Positions 22,546 to 32,389 of a stretch of DNA of 64,000 nt are shown here, piece by piece. Under the pieces are notes generated by a model, which saw only the letters and a program-made list of their open reading frames with translations, did not search any database and was not told where the DNA came from. The stretch lies in assembly GCA_036365145.1 (NCBI GenBank), contig JAEOAD010002856.1:405997-469996 (forward strand), read 5' to 3'. This stretch comes from Orientallactaga sibirica (Eukaryota > Chordata > Mammalia > Rodentia > Dipodidae). How positions within the stretch are numbered: the stretch's first letter is position 1; each line of letters begins with the position of its first letter. A program made the position numbers and the translations under genes.

Positions 22546-23196
22546 ATGGGACAATCTTTATCTAAGCCAAATCCTGCCTTAGAGTCACTACGGATTCTGC
22601 TCAAAAGTAGAGGCCTTAATCTATCTGATAACCAGGCCCTCCAGGCATGGGGCTATTTACTCAAGATTGCTCCCTGGTTGCCCGAGAATAATCTTTTTGA
22701 CTGGGACACCTGGGACAAAGTTGAAAATCTGATCAAGAGAGCTCAGATAGAAAAGGGGGAGATCCCCCCTTTGGGGACCCTCCCAACTGTGTTGGCCTTA
22801 AAGGGCTATTTTCCACCTCAACCTCCAAGGTTGAAAGGGGGGAGCCTGACACAGGAAGGGACAAAGGGCGATACCCTGACCCAGGAAGGGACAGAGGGCA
22901 ATCTCAGCCCCTTGTGCCAGCCTGAGTCCTCATATCCACCCCTGGATCCTTTTGAGAGTGCTCCTTGGCCCTCTAAAGGTCCATCGCCCCCAGACCCCCC
23001 TACTAATCCTTTTCTGAGTGCCTCTGCCCCTCCGCCCTACCATGGGGATGGTGCCCCCGGGGGAGGAATAATCAACCTCTTCCCTGTTAACGTTAATCCC
23101 GGTGGTAATCGCCCTGCAGCCTTGTATCCTTGGAAAGCTCACAATTTAAAAGATCTTAAAAAGGCTGTCTCAGAGGACAGGTCTAATTCCCCCTAG
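22546..23196 (+). pseudogene. gag: ERV gag, matrix and start of capsid
   Basis: Gag is the retroviral structural polyprotein. The start at 22,546 (MGQS) gives a myristoylation-type Gly2. A betaretrovirus-like matrix follows, with 'APWLPENNLFDWDTWDKV' near residues 43-60. A proline-rich linker holds two possible late-budding motifs: YPPL (22,933-22,944) and PPPY (23,029-23,040). The linker also has a short internal repeat of 'LTQEGT' (about 22,850-22,900). Capsid begins with 'PWKAHNLKDLKKAV'. A TAG stop at 23,194 interrupts capsid; the same frame continues beyond it with capsid-like sequence ('TQDWKNLAKAVL'). Confidence 0.88.
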
Positions 23197-23836
23197 GCAG
23201 AGGCCATCCTTCAGGGTTTGGTTCATTATCATTGTACCACTCAAGATTGGAAGAACCTTGCTAAAGCTGTTCTCTTGGCCCTCTGTACATAAAATGGTGT
23301 GCTTTCTTTCAGGATGAGTGCCGCCTTCAAGCTGAGTGGAACCAAGCCGCTCAGCCCCAGTACCAATCACCTTTGGGATGCTCTCAGGCACTGCTGACCA
23401 GTTCTCTACCGGTCTTCAGCAGGCCTCCATTCCTGATCCATACCGAGATCAAGTACGGGCTTTGGGAATGGCTGCATGAAAAAAGTTAGAGGAGGGCCCC
23501 TCTGAACCCCCCATTACAGGAGTCACCCAAAAGATTGGTGAGGATTTGGCCACTTTCATAGACAGGGTAAAAAAAAGCCTACAAAGAAAGTTCCCCCCTG
23601 GCCCCCTGCAAGACCAGTTTGTAAAACTGGTCTGGAAAGGCATGACAGGCGATCATAAGTTGGCCTACGCTGGACTCAAGGACCGCTCTATAAGTAAATG
23701 GGTTGCAGCCACTCAAGATGTAGGGTCCCCTTCTCATCAGATTAAAGTTATGATGTCAGCCCTACAGGCTTCTCGCCGTGAGGACATGGCTGCCCTAGAA
23801 TGTGCCCTTCAACAGATCTTGAGGGGAAGGGGGTGA
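23197..23836 (+). pseudogene. gag: ERV gag, capsid (several breaks)
   Basis: Capsid similarity continues to about 23,283 in the matrix frame, then shifts twice (near 23,290-23,305 and 23,370-23,400), with a further stop near 23,477. The C-terminal capsid domain is open at 23,546-23,836: 'ATFIDRVKKSLQRKF' leads into a major-homology-type region and 'SISKWVAATQDVGS'. A TGA at 23,834 ends it just before the nucleocapsid. The assembly function is lost because of these breaks. Confidence 0.82.
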
Positions 23837-23998
23837 TCTTGCTTTGGGTGCGGCAAAGAGGGTAATTTAAAAAAGAATGCCCCAATAGAAAAAGCACCCC
23901 AGTAACTCCCTTAACCCCTAACTTGCCCCACACGCCATGTCCTCAGTGCAAAAAGGGATTTCACTGGGCCAGAGATTGCAAATCCAAGTTTAGCCTTC
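23837..23998 (+). pseudogene. gag: ERV gag, nucleocapsid with one degraded and one intact zinc knuckle
   Basis: Nucleocapsid binds genomic RNA through CX2CX4HX4C knuckles. The first (23,840-23,881) reads CFGCGKEGNLKKNA: the His position is Asn and the last Cys is Ala, so it cannot bind zinc normally. The second (23,938-23,979) reads CPQCKKGFHWARDC and is intact. The two are in different frames, so an indel lies between them. Confidence 0.85.
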
Positions 23999-24099
23999 AG
24001 GGTGAGTCTTTAAACTTCCCCAGGGGCTATCCCCAGCCCCGTTAAATAAGGGGAAGAAGGTGGTCAAAACACACTGGACCGTGCCTTTGACACCCAGAC

Positions 24100-24400
24100 T
24101 TAGACCAAAAATGAACCTAACAGTGGAAAAACTTTCAAATTTCTCATCGATACTGGGGCTGACCGTACTGTAATAAGAGAAGAGGAGGTCCCTTCCTCCT
24201 GGCAGTTGGTCCCGGGTCCGCCCTTGCTTGGTGTGGGCGGACAATCAACGTCATGGGAAACTGCTAACTGGCAGCCCTGGATTGACCCTGACAATAATTG
24301 TGGGGAGGTGCACCCTCTAGTGGTGTCGGGCCTAACAGCCAACCTTCTGGGTCAGGATATACTTGGGGAGGCTGAGGCCTATATTACCACTAATCATAGG
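24100..24400 (+). pseudogene. pro: ERV protease (pro)
   Basis: An aspartic protease that cleaves Gag and Pol. The active-site box reads 'FLIDTGADRTVI', with the Asp codon at 24,149-24,151. The flap-like segment 'PLLGVGGQ' is near 24,220, and 'NLLGQDILG' near 24,340 is the conserved C-terminal box. It is open and in the same frame as the reverse transcriptase that follows. No methionine start is expected because retroviral Pro is made by frameshift or readthrough. Confidence 0.88.
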
Positions 24401-25702
24401 GCTTTCTGTGAAGATATACTTGACCAGAAAGAATATAAACAGTTTGAGGAAGGAAGGACCTGCTATCCTAACTACAGAGATGATCCTTATTTTGAAAAAA
24501 TTAAGACAAAAACATTCTCAGGTTCACCCCCAATCCTAAGGGCCACTGCTCACCCCCCAGTACCTAAGATTCAATGGGTGCCTGGGGACCCCGTATGGGT
24601 TGAGCAGTGGCCTATACCTACCCCTAAACTAAAACAACTTCATATACTCGTTAAACAACAATTGGCTTCAGGACATGTGTGGCCTTCAACAAGTCCTTGG
24701 AACTCCCCGGGTTTTGTTATAAAGAAGCCTAATCGCTCTTGGAGACTTTTACATGACTTAAGAAAAATAAATGAAAGAATGATGCCTTTTGGGACTCCCC
24801 AGAGAGGGCTCCCTTGGATTCCAGCCATTCCCAACACCCATTACTTAACCATTATTGATATTAAAGATTGTTTTTTCTCTATTCCATTACATCCAGATGA
24901 TGTAGAAAAATTTGCGTTCTCCATACCCTCAACAAACTTTCATTGACCAGACCTAAGGTTTGAATGGACCATCTTAACTCAAGGCATGGCTAACAGCTCC
25001 CCCATTTGTCAGTATTACATGTCTCATATCTTTTCTTCCTTGATTAATCAAGCTAATGTTTTATTCTACATTTATATGGATGATATTATTTTAGGTCATT
25101 CCAACGCATCTGATCTCCAAGACCTCACTACTAAATGCCTTGCCATTTTACAGGCCCATGATTTTAAAGTGGCTCCAGAAAAGATTCAGACTGCCCCTCC
25201 CTTCAAGATTTTGGGTTCCATGTTATTCCTTGATACTGTCTCTTCTGTCAAACCCCAACTCCTTATTCAAAAATTCTATACTTTGTCTCAACTCCAAAAG
25301 GTGCTGGGGGAAATTAATTGGATAAGGCCCTGTATTCCCATAACTACTGAGGAACTGTCCCCTTTGTTTGACCTCTTAAAGGGCCTTACTCTCTCCTCTC
25401 AGATAACCTTGCCCCCTCGTCATGAATGAATTCTACATAAGGTACAATGGGCTATAGATGCTGCTACCCTAAAGAGGTTCGATCCTTACCTACCTATTTC
25501 CCTCTATATTTTCTCTGGGGAAACATTATGCACTGCACTGTTAGCCCAGGAAGGAGAACCCATCCAATGGATTCACCTCTCCATTGGTGGAGTCCCCAGA
25601 GTTTACTCTATAACTAACCAGATTGCAGACTGCATTATCAAGGACAGGGACACCTCTGTCCGATTGTTTGGCACAGAGCCTCATTTCATTGTTACCCCCT
25701 AA
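24401..25702 (+). pseudogene. pol: ERV reverse transcriptase (pol) with in-frame stops
   Basis: Copies viral RNA into DNA. Domain order is normal: 'WPIPTPKLKQLHILVKQQL', 'STSPWNSPGFVIKK', 'WRLLHDLRKIN', 'DIKDCFFSIPLHP', 'FAFSIPSTNF', 'LTQGMANSSPICQ' and the catalytic YMDD box at 25,073-25,084. The motifs 'IPSTNF' and 'QGMANS' match betaretroviral RT closely. In-frame TGA codons at 24,944 and 25,427 and a stop near 25,700 break it without frameshift up to that point. The connection domain follows to about 25,700, where the frame changes. Confidence 0.9.
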
Positions 25703-26350
25703 GGTAACAGACTTCACTTGGCGTCAGAGAAATAACAACAGGGTTGCTATGGCCCTCGAGGGGTTTCTGGGTATAATTGATTGTCACTATGGTCCTAATA
25801 AATAGATGAACTCCTTCTCTAGGTTGGAATGGAGACCCCCCAGACGTTTTTTTTTTATCTAAACCCAACCCTGACTTTCTTACCATGTTCACCGATGGGG
25901 GATGCTTGGGAGCTTCCCTAATTGTTTACCCTCCCCTAAGGAGGGGAGAAAAGCCTTTGCCCATAAAGTCAATCTCCCATGAGGTCAAAGGGTCAGCACA
26001 ATTCAAAGAACTATTCGCTGTTGTTTTGGCTTTGGACACACTATTCAGGAGCCATTTAACTTATTTTCTGGCAGCCTTTATGTTGTTAACCTGTTACCCA
26101 ACCTAATTGAGGCCCATATTAGGCTGGACTCCAATATTATAACCCCCCCTTGATGATTCAAGCCCGCTCCCTACTTAAACAAAGAATTAACCCCATTTTT
26201 CTTCAACATTTCAGAGGCCATCAAAATTTACCAGGATTCCTCTCTAAAGGAAACTATTTGCCTGACAAACTGGCCTCTCAGCCTCAATGTAATACAGTCT
26301 CAGAAGTTACACGCTTCCACTTATTAACTCATAAATTGGAGGGGCCTTAA
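25703..26350 (+). pseudogene. pol: ERV RNase H (pol), frameshifted
   Basis: Degrades RNA in the RNA-DNA hybrid. 'TMFTDGG' near 25,880 supplies the first acidic residue and 'AQFKELFAVVLAL' near 25,995 the Glu. The usual third acidic site before 'YVVNLL' (about 26,070) reads Ser-Gly in place of Thr-Asp and lies one frame off. The segment 26,150-26,350 carries the 'LQHFRGHQNLPGFLSKGN' end of the domain and starts the integrase zinc-binding HX3H ('FHLLTH'). Confidence 0.8.
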
Positions 26351-27210
26351 ATATAAATATCCCCACATGCCAGTCAAGGACCTTAAAAAAATTGTCTGAA
26401 CGTGCAAATCCTGTCAGCCTTTCCTCCAGGTACCTCCTCTTCAAACTATAGGAGCCAATCCTTGAGGGCTATGCCTAATCACCTTTGGCAGATTGATGTT
26501 ACACACTATTCTCCATTTAGAAAACTTAAATATATTTTTCTCTCAGTTGATACTTTCTCCCATGCTTGCTGGGCATCAGCACATGCCAGGGAAAAAACTA
26601 AACATGCTATTAGCCATATGCTTCAATGCTTTGCCACCCTTGGATTGCCAGATCAAATCAAAACTGATAATGGTCCCTGCTTCGTAAGCAGGACTTTCAT
26701 AGATTTCCTCCAAACCTGGAAAATCTCACTTTCCACAGGCATCTCATATAACCCGCGGGGCCAGGCCATTGTGGAAAGATATAATCAAACTCTCAAGTCT
26801 CAATTACAAAAACAAAAGGGGGAATCCCTACCCCCACACGACCAACTAAAAAAGGCATTATTAACCCTAAATATTTTAAATTTTTCTAAAGAAGATAGAC
26901 ATTTGTCCCCTTTTCAAAAACATTGGACCTCAGCTGTTACCTACAGCTCCATCTGGGTCAAATGGAGGGACCCATTAACTGGGGCCTGAAGGGGACCAAA
27001 CCCCCTCCTCATAGCAGGGAGAGGATTTGGATGTGTCTTTCCTCAAGAGGAAAAAAGACCTATTTGGGTACCAGCAAGAAACTTAAAATATTTACCCCAA
27101 CAAGGGGACAATAATAATCAACTCTCCAGGGAGTGTTCCACCCCTGAGAACTGTGCCTCTGTTTCTTCCCCAGGAACAATTGGAGGTGTGGATGCTGCTA
27201 GACCCAAATG
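26351..27210 (+). pseudogene. pol: ERV integrase (pol)
   Basis: Inserts viral DNA into the host genome. The CX2C of the HHCC finger ('CKSC') is at about 26,403-26,414 in one frame; the catalytic core follows in another frame after an indel near 26,460. The core keeps the full D,D-35-E triad: Asp at 26,495 ('WQIDVTHY'), Asp at 26,666 ('TDNGPC') and Glu at 26,774 ('GQAIVERYN'), with exactly 35 residues between the last two. A TGA at 26,987 replaces a conserved Trp-type position, and C-terminal 'GRGFGCVFPQ' sequence continues in frame to about 27,210. Confidence 0.9.
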
Positions 27211-27630
27211 AAGCCAGAAAAGGTCCAGAAAGATTTACAGAAGAGACAGGACTTCCAAGACAACCCGCTGTGGATGGACTTACATGACTTTTTTCCCTAC
27301 CTTCTCCCTCCCCTTAAACCCCTCCTTCTTCTTCTTGCTTTTTCCCTACCTCCTCCCTCCCCTTGGACCCCTCCTTCTCCTTCTTATCCTCACTCTCGGG
27401 CCCTGTGTAATTAATAAGATTACACAATTCATTCGCCAACAGCTAGAGGCAATTAAACATCAGGTCACAATTAAACTTCATCAGGTCAAAACACCACAGG
27501 TTTGCAACTCAAAAGCAATGGCTTTTCCGCTTACTGGCTATCCACCTAGTGTCCCTCCCCCGCCCTCCATCGAACCAATGACGGGTAAGATCTCAGACAG
27601 GCTGAGACAACCTAAGACAGGGCGTGGAGT
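27211..27630 (+). pseudogene. env: ERV env remnant: TM membrane span and cytoplasmic tail only
   Basis: After integrase there is no surface subunit and no fusion-peptide region. What remains is a hydrophobic stretch and 'LGPCVINKITQFIRQQLEAI' (from about 27,398), the hallmark end of gamma/type-D style TM. A 49-bp tandem duplication ('tttccctacc' at 27,292 and 27,341) disturbs the membrane-proximal part. The frame runs open to 27,673. The bulk of env was lost by deletion, with the junction somewhere around 27,190-27,270. Confidence 0.75.
27292..27389 (+). repeat. 49-bp tandem duplication in env remnant
   Basis: Two imperfect pyrimidine-rich units, both starting 'tttccctacc', 49 bp apart, differing by a few substitutions. 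Confidence 0.8.
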
Positions 27631-27728
27631 GGAGTTTCAACGGGCTAGAGGCATGGTACTCAGTGACGGGTAAGATTCCCAGAGGGGACAACCTAAGACA
27701 GAGGCCATGCCATCCACCGTTCTTACAA

Positions 27729-27744
27729 AAACAAAATGGGGAGA
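27729..27744 (+). promoter_or_regulatory. Polypurine tract
   Basis: The A- and G-rich sequence 'aaacaaaatggggaga' lies directly before the 3' LTR. This is the plus-strand primer site of retroviral replication. Confidence 0.8.
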
Positions 27745-28191
27745 TGTTGGGTCCTAAGAGGCCCAGTGTGAGGCCTAGTAGTTCTGAGCCTAGCTAGAGT
27801 TGAGCGACCTGTCCTTGGCCTACTCCCACTTGTGAGGCCTATTGGAACTTTATGAGCCTGACTAGAGTTTAGCGACCTGTCCTTGGAGTGACTCAGCACC
27901 GAAACTGCCTCCGCCCAGCTACTGCTGACGTGGTGAAATAATATTGGCCCTTACACCTTTCTCTCATCCTTTTTCCCACCCTCTTTCTCAAAAAATATAT
28001 ACATACCCTCTCATTACAATAAAAGTCGAGTCCCTACTTAGATATGGCTCCCGGCTCAATGTGTTTTTTTTCTCTGGTGTTTTGGGGAAAGGTTTGAGCC
28101 GCTGACACCTGCCTTCCCGCTCAGCCTCAAGAGAGAAGCGGCTGGCCCGGCTCTCTCTTCTGCTCTACCTGCCGGTGGAGAAGAACTGGCA
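27745..28191 (+). repeat. 3' LTR of the endogenous retrovirus
   Basis: 447 bp, TGTTGGG...GGCA. It is colinear with the 5' LTR, with about 20 differences by eye, several at CpG sites (C-to-T or G-to-A). The AATAAA signal is at 28,018-28,023. Confidence 0.96.
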
Positions 28192-28197
28192 CAGCAT

Positions 28198-30095
28198 AAC
28201 CTTGGGATGACTGAGATTCCCATGGGACTATGGCCTCAGACACACTAGGCAAATGTTCTATAACTGACCCTTCACCCCTCATTGGAGGATTCAAGCCAGG
28301 TTCTCTACTACTAACCTATACTCTTGCCCTCGGGTCTCACTATTTATCCCAGGCTGGCCTTGAACTTGTCATCTTCATGCTTCAGCCTGCTGAGCACCTG
28401 GGATGACAGGCCCAAACGAGGCCTTGCTCTTGATGTCCTGCCCTTTTCAGTGACATCTATCCAGCACTTCCCAGATTACCAGATACTAGTTGAGGCTAAG
28501 GGCCTCATGGGAAGCCTTGCCCATGATGTGGCCCCTTAGACCTTGGCTCCTCACAGATTTGGGACATGAGTTCTAGGATCCTTTTTAATCAAGAGAGAAA
28601 CTGAGGCTGGAGAGGGCTAAATGAAGTACCTGACAGAAGGAGTAGCAGGACGAGACCCGTCCCCTTAAGGTCCAGGAGAGCATCTGCTTCCAGCTACAAG
28701 CTGCCAGAAGTAGGAACTACATTGGGATCTCAATGAAGGGGACTGATGAGCCCTGGAATTATGGGAGACTTTGTGGGGCTTAAGCTGGCTCAGTGATAAA
28801 GATAGTATCAGAGAGCTGAGCCAGGCCTTGTGCATTTGTGATATCCTCTGTCACCAGGGGTAGCAGGTTCCACTAAGGAGCTACATGCATTTTCCATTAG
28901 TTAGGTTACTGCAGGACAGTGGAAATTTCCAGGTCCCACAGCCTTGGGAAGTACCTACTGTTTGTCATAAGGATCTCCCATAGGTGGCTATTCTTTCCAC
29001 TCTTGCCTCCTGATACTGAGAGATAAATTGGCCTAGGCCATTTTCAAGGGGTTGTCCCAGGGTCCAAGATGCAGGTGGGGACCTCAGAGCCTGAAGGAGT
29101 GGCTCTAAATTGGAACACTCTTGGAAGTGCCTCTGTAGGCCCAGAAGTCTGCCTCAAAGTCTTTGATATTGTTATAGAAGAGGAAGTAGACATGTCCACC
29201 TCCACCAGGCTCCAGCTGCCTTCTCCCACACCCGCATAGGTGGACAGGCTGCAGACCCATCCTCAAAACCTAAACAGAAACATCACTGTCCTGGGTAACC
29301 AGCCTGTCCCTTGGTCTAGAGGGAACATGTCTTCACCCAAGATCACCAAAAGTCCAGTGAAAACTAGAAAGGATGGCTTGAGCATATTTCAGATGTTGAC
29401 TCAGCTTCTAGGGTCAAAATCAGGCTTCCACTTGGCTCGCTGCGCCACTACACAGTCCCCCATGTTCACTTACTGGAGGCCACTGCCACAGGACACCACC
29501 TCCATGGTCAGTCCAAGGGCCTGCAGTGTAGCCAGTTATGGCCATGTCCCATTCAGACATCCCAACCTAAGCTGGTCATTCCTGTCCCCAGCCCTGCCTC
29601 CATCCATTATGCTAACAATTGGCTTTGTTCTGTCCCCTCAGCCCTGGTCCCATCAGTATATCTGTCCCTGTGCTGACGTGTCCGTCCTTATCCATCTCAG
29701 CACCCCTGAGCCTCCTGGAGACTGCAGCCCTCCCCTCCTGCACTTCTATCCCCTCAGCTCTTGTCTCTTCCTCAAATTCCTACTTTACTAAAGTGTTTGG
29801 CTCTAGTGAGGGGCTGGGAGTGTGACTCAGCAGTAAAGCACCTTCCTAGAATCTCCCAGTGAGACATTGTGGCCATGGCTCAGCAGTAGAGAGCTTGCGT
29901 GGAATACCCCAGTGAGGGGCTGAGGTGTAGCCAAACCTGCTTAGAATTCCCCCATGAGGGGCTGAGGCATGGTAGGGTACTTGATTGACTATTTGTCATC
30001 CTGGGCTAGAGTGAGGCCCTAGCTCAAACAAGGGGGCCAGAATAGTATTAGAAAGGATGTGGAAGTTGCTGCTTGATTGTGGGCAATGAGCCCAA
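28198..30095. other. Non-coding stretch with old repeat remnants
   Basis: A diverged minus-strand B1 remnant is at about 28,320-28,420 ('ccaggctggccttgaactt'). At 29,810-29,990 three phrases of the kind 'gaggggctgaggtgtag' repeat, resembling decayed ID/tRNA-type SINE heads. Open frames at 29,240-29,825 have no protein similarity I recognise. Confidence 0.5.
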
Positions 30096-30199
30096 GTGGA
30101 AGTGAGGCAGGACCTGGGATGGTGTATGCATCCACAGGCTGGTGCCAACTGTGAACATCAAGGCCATCTAGAGAGACATGTCTTCTTCCTACCCCTAGC

Positions 30200-30500
30200 C
30201 CTTTCCCAGCCTCCTGAGAGTGATGTCACAATACTGTGGCTCAACCAGAATGTCCTCAGGGAAATTGTCAACTTACAGGCCGGTCATAGGAGCAGTGCAG
30301 AGGTAGCAGTAAAGTTCATTTCCCCCATCTTCTACCTGGCAACAGGGCTGAGGAGGTGGCCAAGGATTGTCCAGCTAGTGAGACCGCCCAGCAACAGGAT
30401 GGAGGGCCAGGCCAGGTGGAGAGGCCATGGGGGCTCCCCTGATGGTGCTGTGAGAACCAGGGCCTTCTGTGGCCCACACCCAGCTCCAGCGCACTGCAAT
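30200..30500 (+). repeat. Promoter-like paralogous segment, copy 1
   Basis: Resembles 31,530-31,815: both have a CRE-like octamer (TGATGTCA at 30,221-30,228 here), then 'ctcaacc...gggaaattgt', then 'tctacctggc' against 'tctatctggc', and 'ggcccacac.cagctcca'. No transcript or protein is recognised. Confidence 0.6.
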
Positions 30501-30659
30501 GGAACATGCATCCACATCCACTCAAACACATACATCCCTCCCCCCCTCAACAAAACCTTGGTGTGGTGTACTCCTGTAACTCCAGTGAAAGATTGAGGTA
30601 GTAGGGTCAAGAGTTTAGGGCATTTCTGGACTATATAGAGACTTTTTCTCAAAACACAA

Positions 30660-31140
30660 GAGCAAATACAAAGGGGAGGAAGAGATAAATGGAGGAAGGG
30701 AAGAAAAGAGGGAAGGAAAGAAGAAAACAAGGAAAGGAGAAAAAAGAAGGGGAAAGGTAGGAGAAGAACAGAAGGAACAAGTAAAAAGAGGGGTAAGAGA
30801 TATACTGGAAGAAGGAAGGAATAAATGGAGAAAAAGGGGGAAGGTGAAGAATGGAAAGAAGGAAGGGCAAAAATGGGGAAAGCAGAAGAATGGAAGGAAG
30901 GAAGGAAGGAAGGAAGGAAGGAAGGAAGGAAGAAAGAGAAAGGGAGAGAAGAGTAGAAGGAGAGAACCAGAGGGGTAAGGGTAGAAGAATGGAAAGAAGG
31001 AAGGAAAGAGAAGAAAGAAAGGCAGAAGGGAGTGAGGGAGGGAAAGAAGGAAAGAAGTTAAAAGAGGGGTAAAGGGAGAAGAATGGCAGGGAAGATGGAG
31101 AAAGGGAGGTAAGGGTGGAAGGAAGGGCAAGGGAAGCAAG
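30660..31140. repeat. Long purine-rich tract with (GGAA)n core
   Basis: About 480 bp almost free of pyrimidines on the plus strand, with a pure GGAA core at about 30,893-30,930. The long minus-strand open frame through it (rich in Ser, Phe, Leu, Pro) is a composition artefact. Confidence 0.93.
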
Positions 31141-31279
31141 GCAGGGCTGCAGAACCCAGGTCTGAGCACAGTCAATCCTTGTGGGTTGACCATAGTGTTG
31201 TCAGGCACATGGGGGCCTCGTGGGATCTTCTGGCCAGGAGTCACACCATCACACGAGGCCTCCTCATGCTCCAGGATTC

Positions 31280-31475
31280 CCTGCATCTGCTCTATGGGTA
31301 GTTGGAAGGCACAAGCTTTGTGATCTGACAGGTCCCTGCTTCAGTACAGCTGCACCCAGGCATCAGAAACCCTGCATCTGCTCTTTGGGCAGGTGGCAGG
31401 GTGGGGGGAAGGGGACACAAGCTCTGTGAGCTGAACTGCAAAGTCCCTGCTCCAATACAGCTGCACCCCACTCCC
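31280..31475 (+). repeat. Imperfect tandem duplication of about 110 bp
   Basis: 'catctgctctatgggtag...acaagcttt' and 'ctgcatctgctctttgggcag...acaagctct' are followed in both units by 'gtccctgct.ca.tacagctg'. Confidence 0.75.
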
Positions 31476-31529
31476 TTCTGCAACCCCATGGATGGCTCTA
31501 CCCTTGGCCCCGCCCCTATCCAGGGGCAG

Positions 31530-31815
31530 GTGGAACACCCTGTGACATCACAGTGCTACAGCTCAACCTGAACTTTAGGGAAATTGTAAACTCAAAGGTG
31601 AGGAGGTGCAAAAGGTGAGGAGGTGCAAAAGGTGAGGGGGTAGCAGCGGAGCTTATTTTCCTGAGCCTCTATCTGGCGAGATGGTGGTGGAGGCGGTAGC
31701 CATGGGGATCTGTGAGCCAGAGCGACCTCTCAGCATCAGATAGGAGGGTCAGGGCTGGGACAGAGGCCACAAGGGCTCCCAAGGTGGCCCACACTCAGCT
31801 CCACCATGCCACCCA
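31530..31815 (+). repeat. Promoter-like paralogous segment, copy 2
   Basis: Carries a GC-box-like 'ccccgcccct' near 31,508, a CRE-like TGACATCA (31,543-31,550), and a short 'gtgaggaggtgcaaaag' tandem (about 31,597-31,643). It is the paralogue of 30,200-30,500. Confidence 0.6.
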
Positions 31816-32038
31816 CAAGTGGCATCATCTCGCCATGCCGATATTCTAATCGCAGTGTGCTGATTACAGACATTGCCTTCATTTTCCTGTGGACAGGGAC
31901 AGAAAGTAAAAAGCAACAATGTTAGGTACTAAATGCTAGAAGGAAAAAGCAGGAAGGAGAATAAAGTCGTGGCTGTGCTAGCCTCTGACATTAACCTAAA
32001 AGGCTAAAAACTTGGTTTGTGAGAAATGGATATCCAAC

Positions 32039-32389
32039 TGTGATAGATGGCCCCCAATATAGTCAGTGTTTTATTAGTTTGTAGTTTGCATCTGCAGCTA
32101 CCTGGCTGGAGGCAGTGTCACTGGGCGGATCTTAAGGTGTGGTGGTGGGTTTGAGATTTCAATCTAAAAATATGCAAAGTGTGCCTAGCTGGAGTTCCTG
32201 AAGTGTGCTGTGCTTCTGTGGCTTTTGGCTTCCGGCTTTCTCTCTCTCTTGCCTGGTCCTGTAAGAGCAGGCCAGCTTCTTCTGCCATTACGGAACTTCC
32301 CTGGATCTATAAGCTTCAATAAATCCCTCCCTCCATAACTGTGCCTAGTCTGGAAGTTCAGCTCAGTGAACCTGAAGCTGTCTGCTACA
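32039..32389 (+). mobile_element. Solo LTR, ERVL-MaLR type
   Basis: 351 bp beginning TGTGATAG and ending CTACA. It is flanked by the 5-bp duplication 'ccaac' (32,034-32,038 and 32,390-32,394), the size expected for ERVL/MaLR. A poly-A signal 'aataaa' is at about 32,319, followed by 'ctccctccataactgtgcct'. No internal retroviral sequence. Confidence 0.75.

Larger units (their letters stand above)
21580..28197 (+). mobile_element. Endogenous retrovirus, two-LTR provirus, betaretrovirus-like pol
   Basis: A complete proviral layout: 6-bp target duplication 'cagcat' (21,580-21,585 and 28,192-28,197), 5' LTR, tRNA-Trp-type primer site, leader, gag, pro, pol, env remnant, purine tract and 3' LTR. 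Six-base duplications and the Pro/RT/integrase motifs fit class II (betaretrovirus-like) elements. The env remnant looks like the gamma/type-D style of TM tail. All genes carry stops or frameshifts, and most of env is gone, so this copy is defective. The LTRs differ at about 20 sites in 450 bp by eye (roughly 95% identity), giving an intermediate age. Confidence 0.95.

Noticed and set aside
29240..29791. 183-codon plus-strand open frame
   Set aside because: No family similarity, no splice context, and Pro/Ser-rich without repeats or motifs. Chance seems more likely, but RNA evidence would change this.
30615..31286. 223-codon minus-strand open frame rich in Ser, Phe, Leu and Pro
   Set aside because: It runs through the purine-rich tract; its composition is explained by the repeat and it has no domain.
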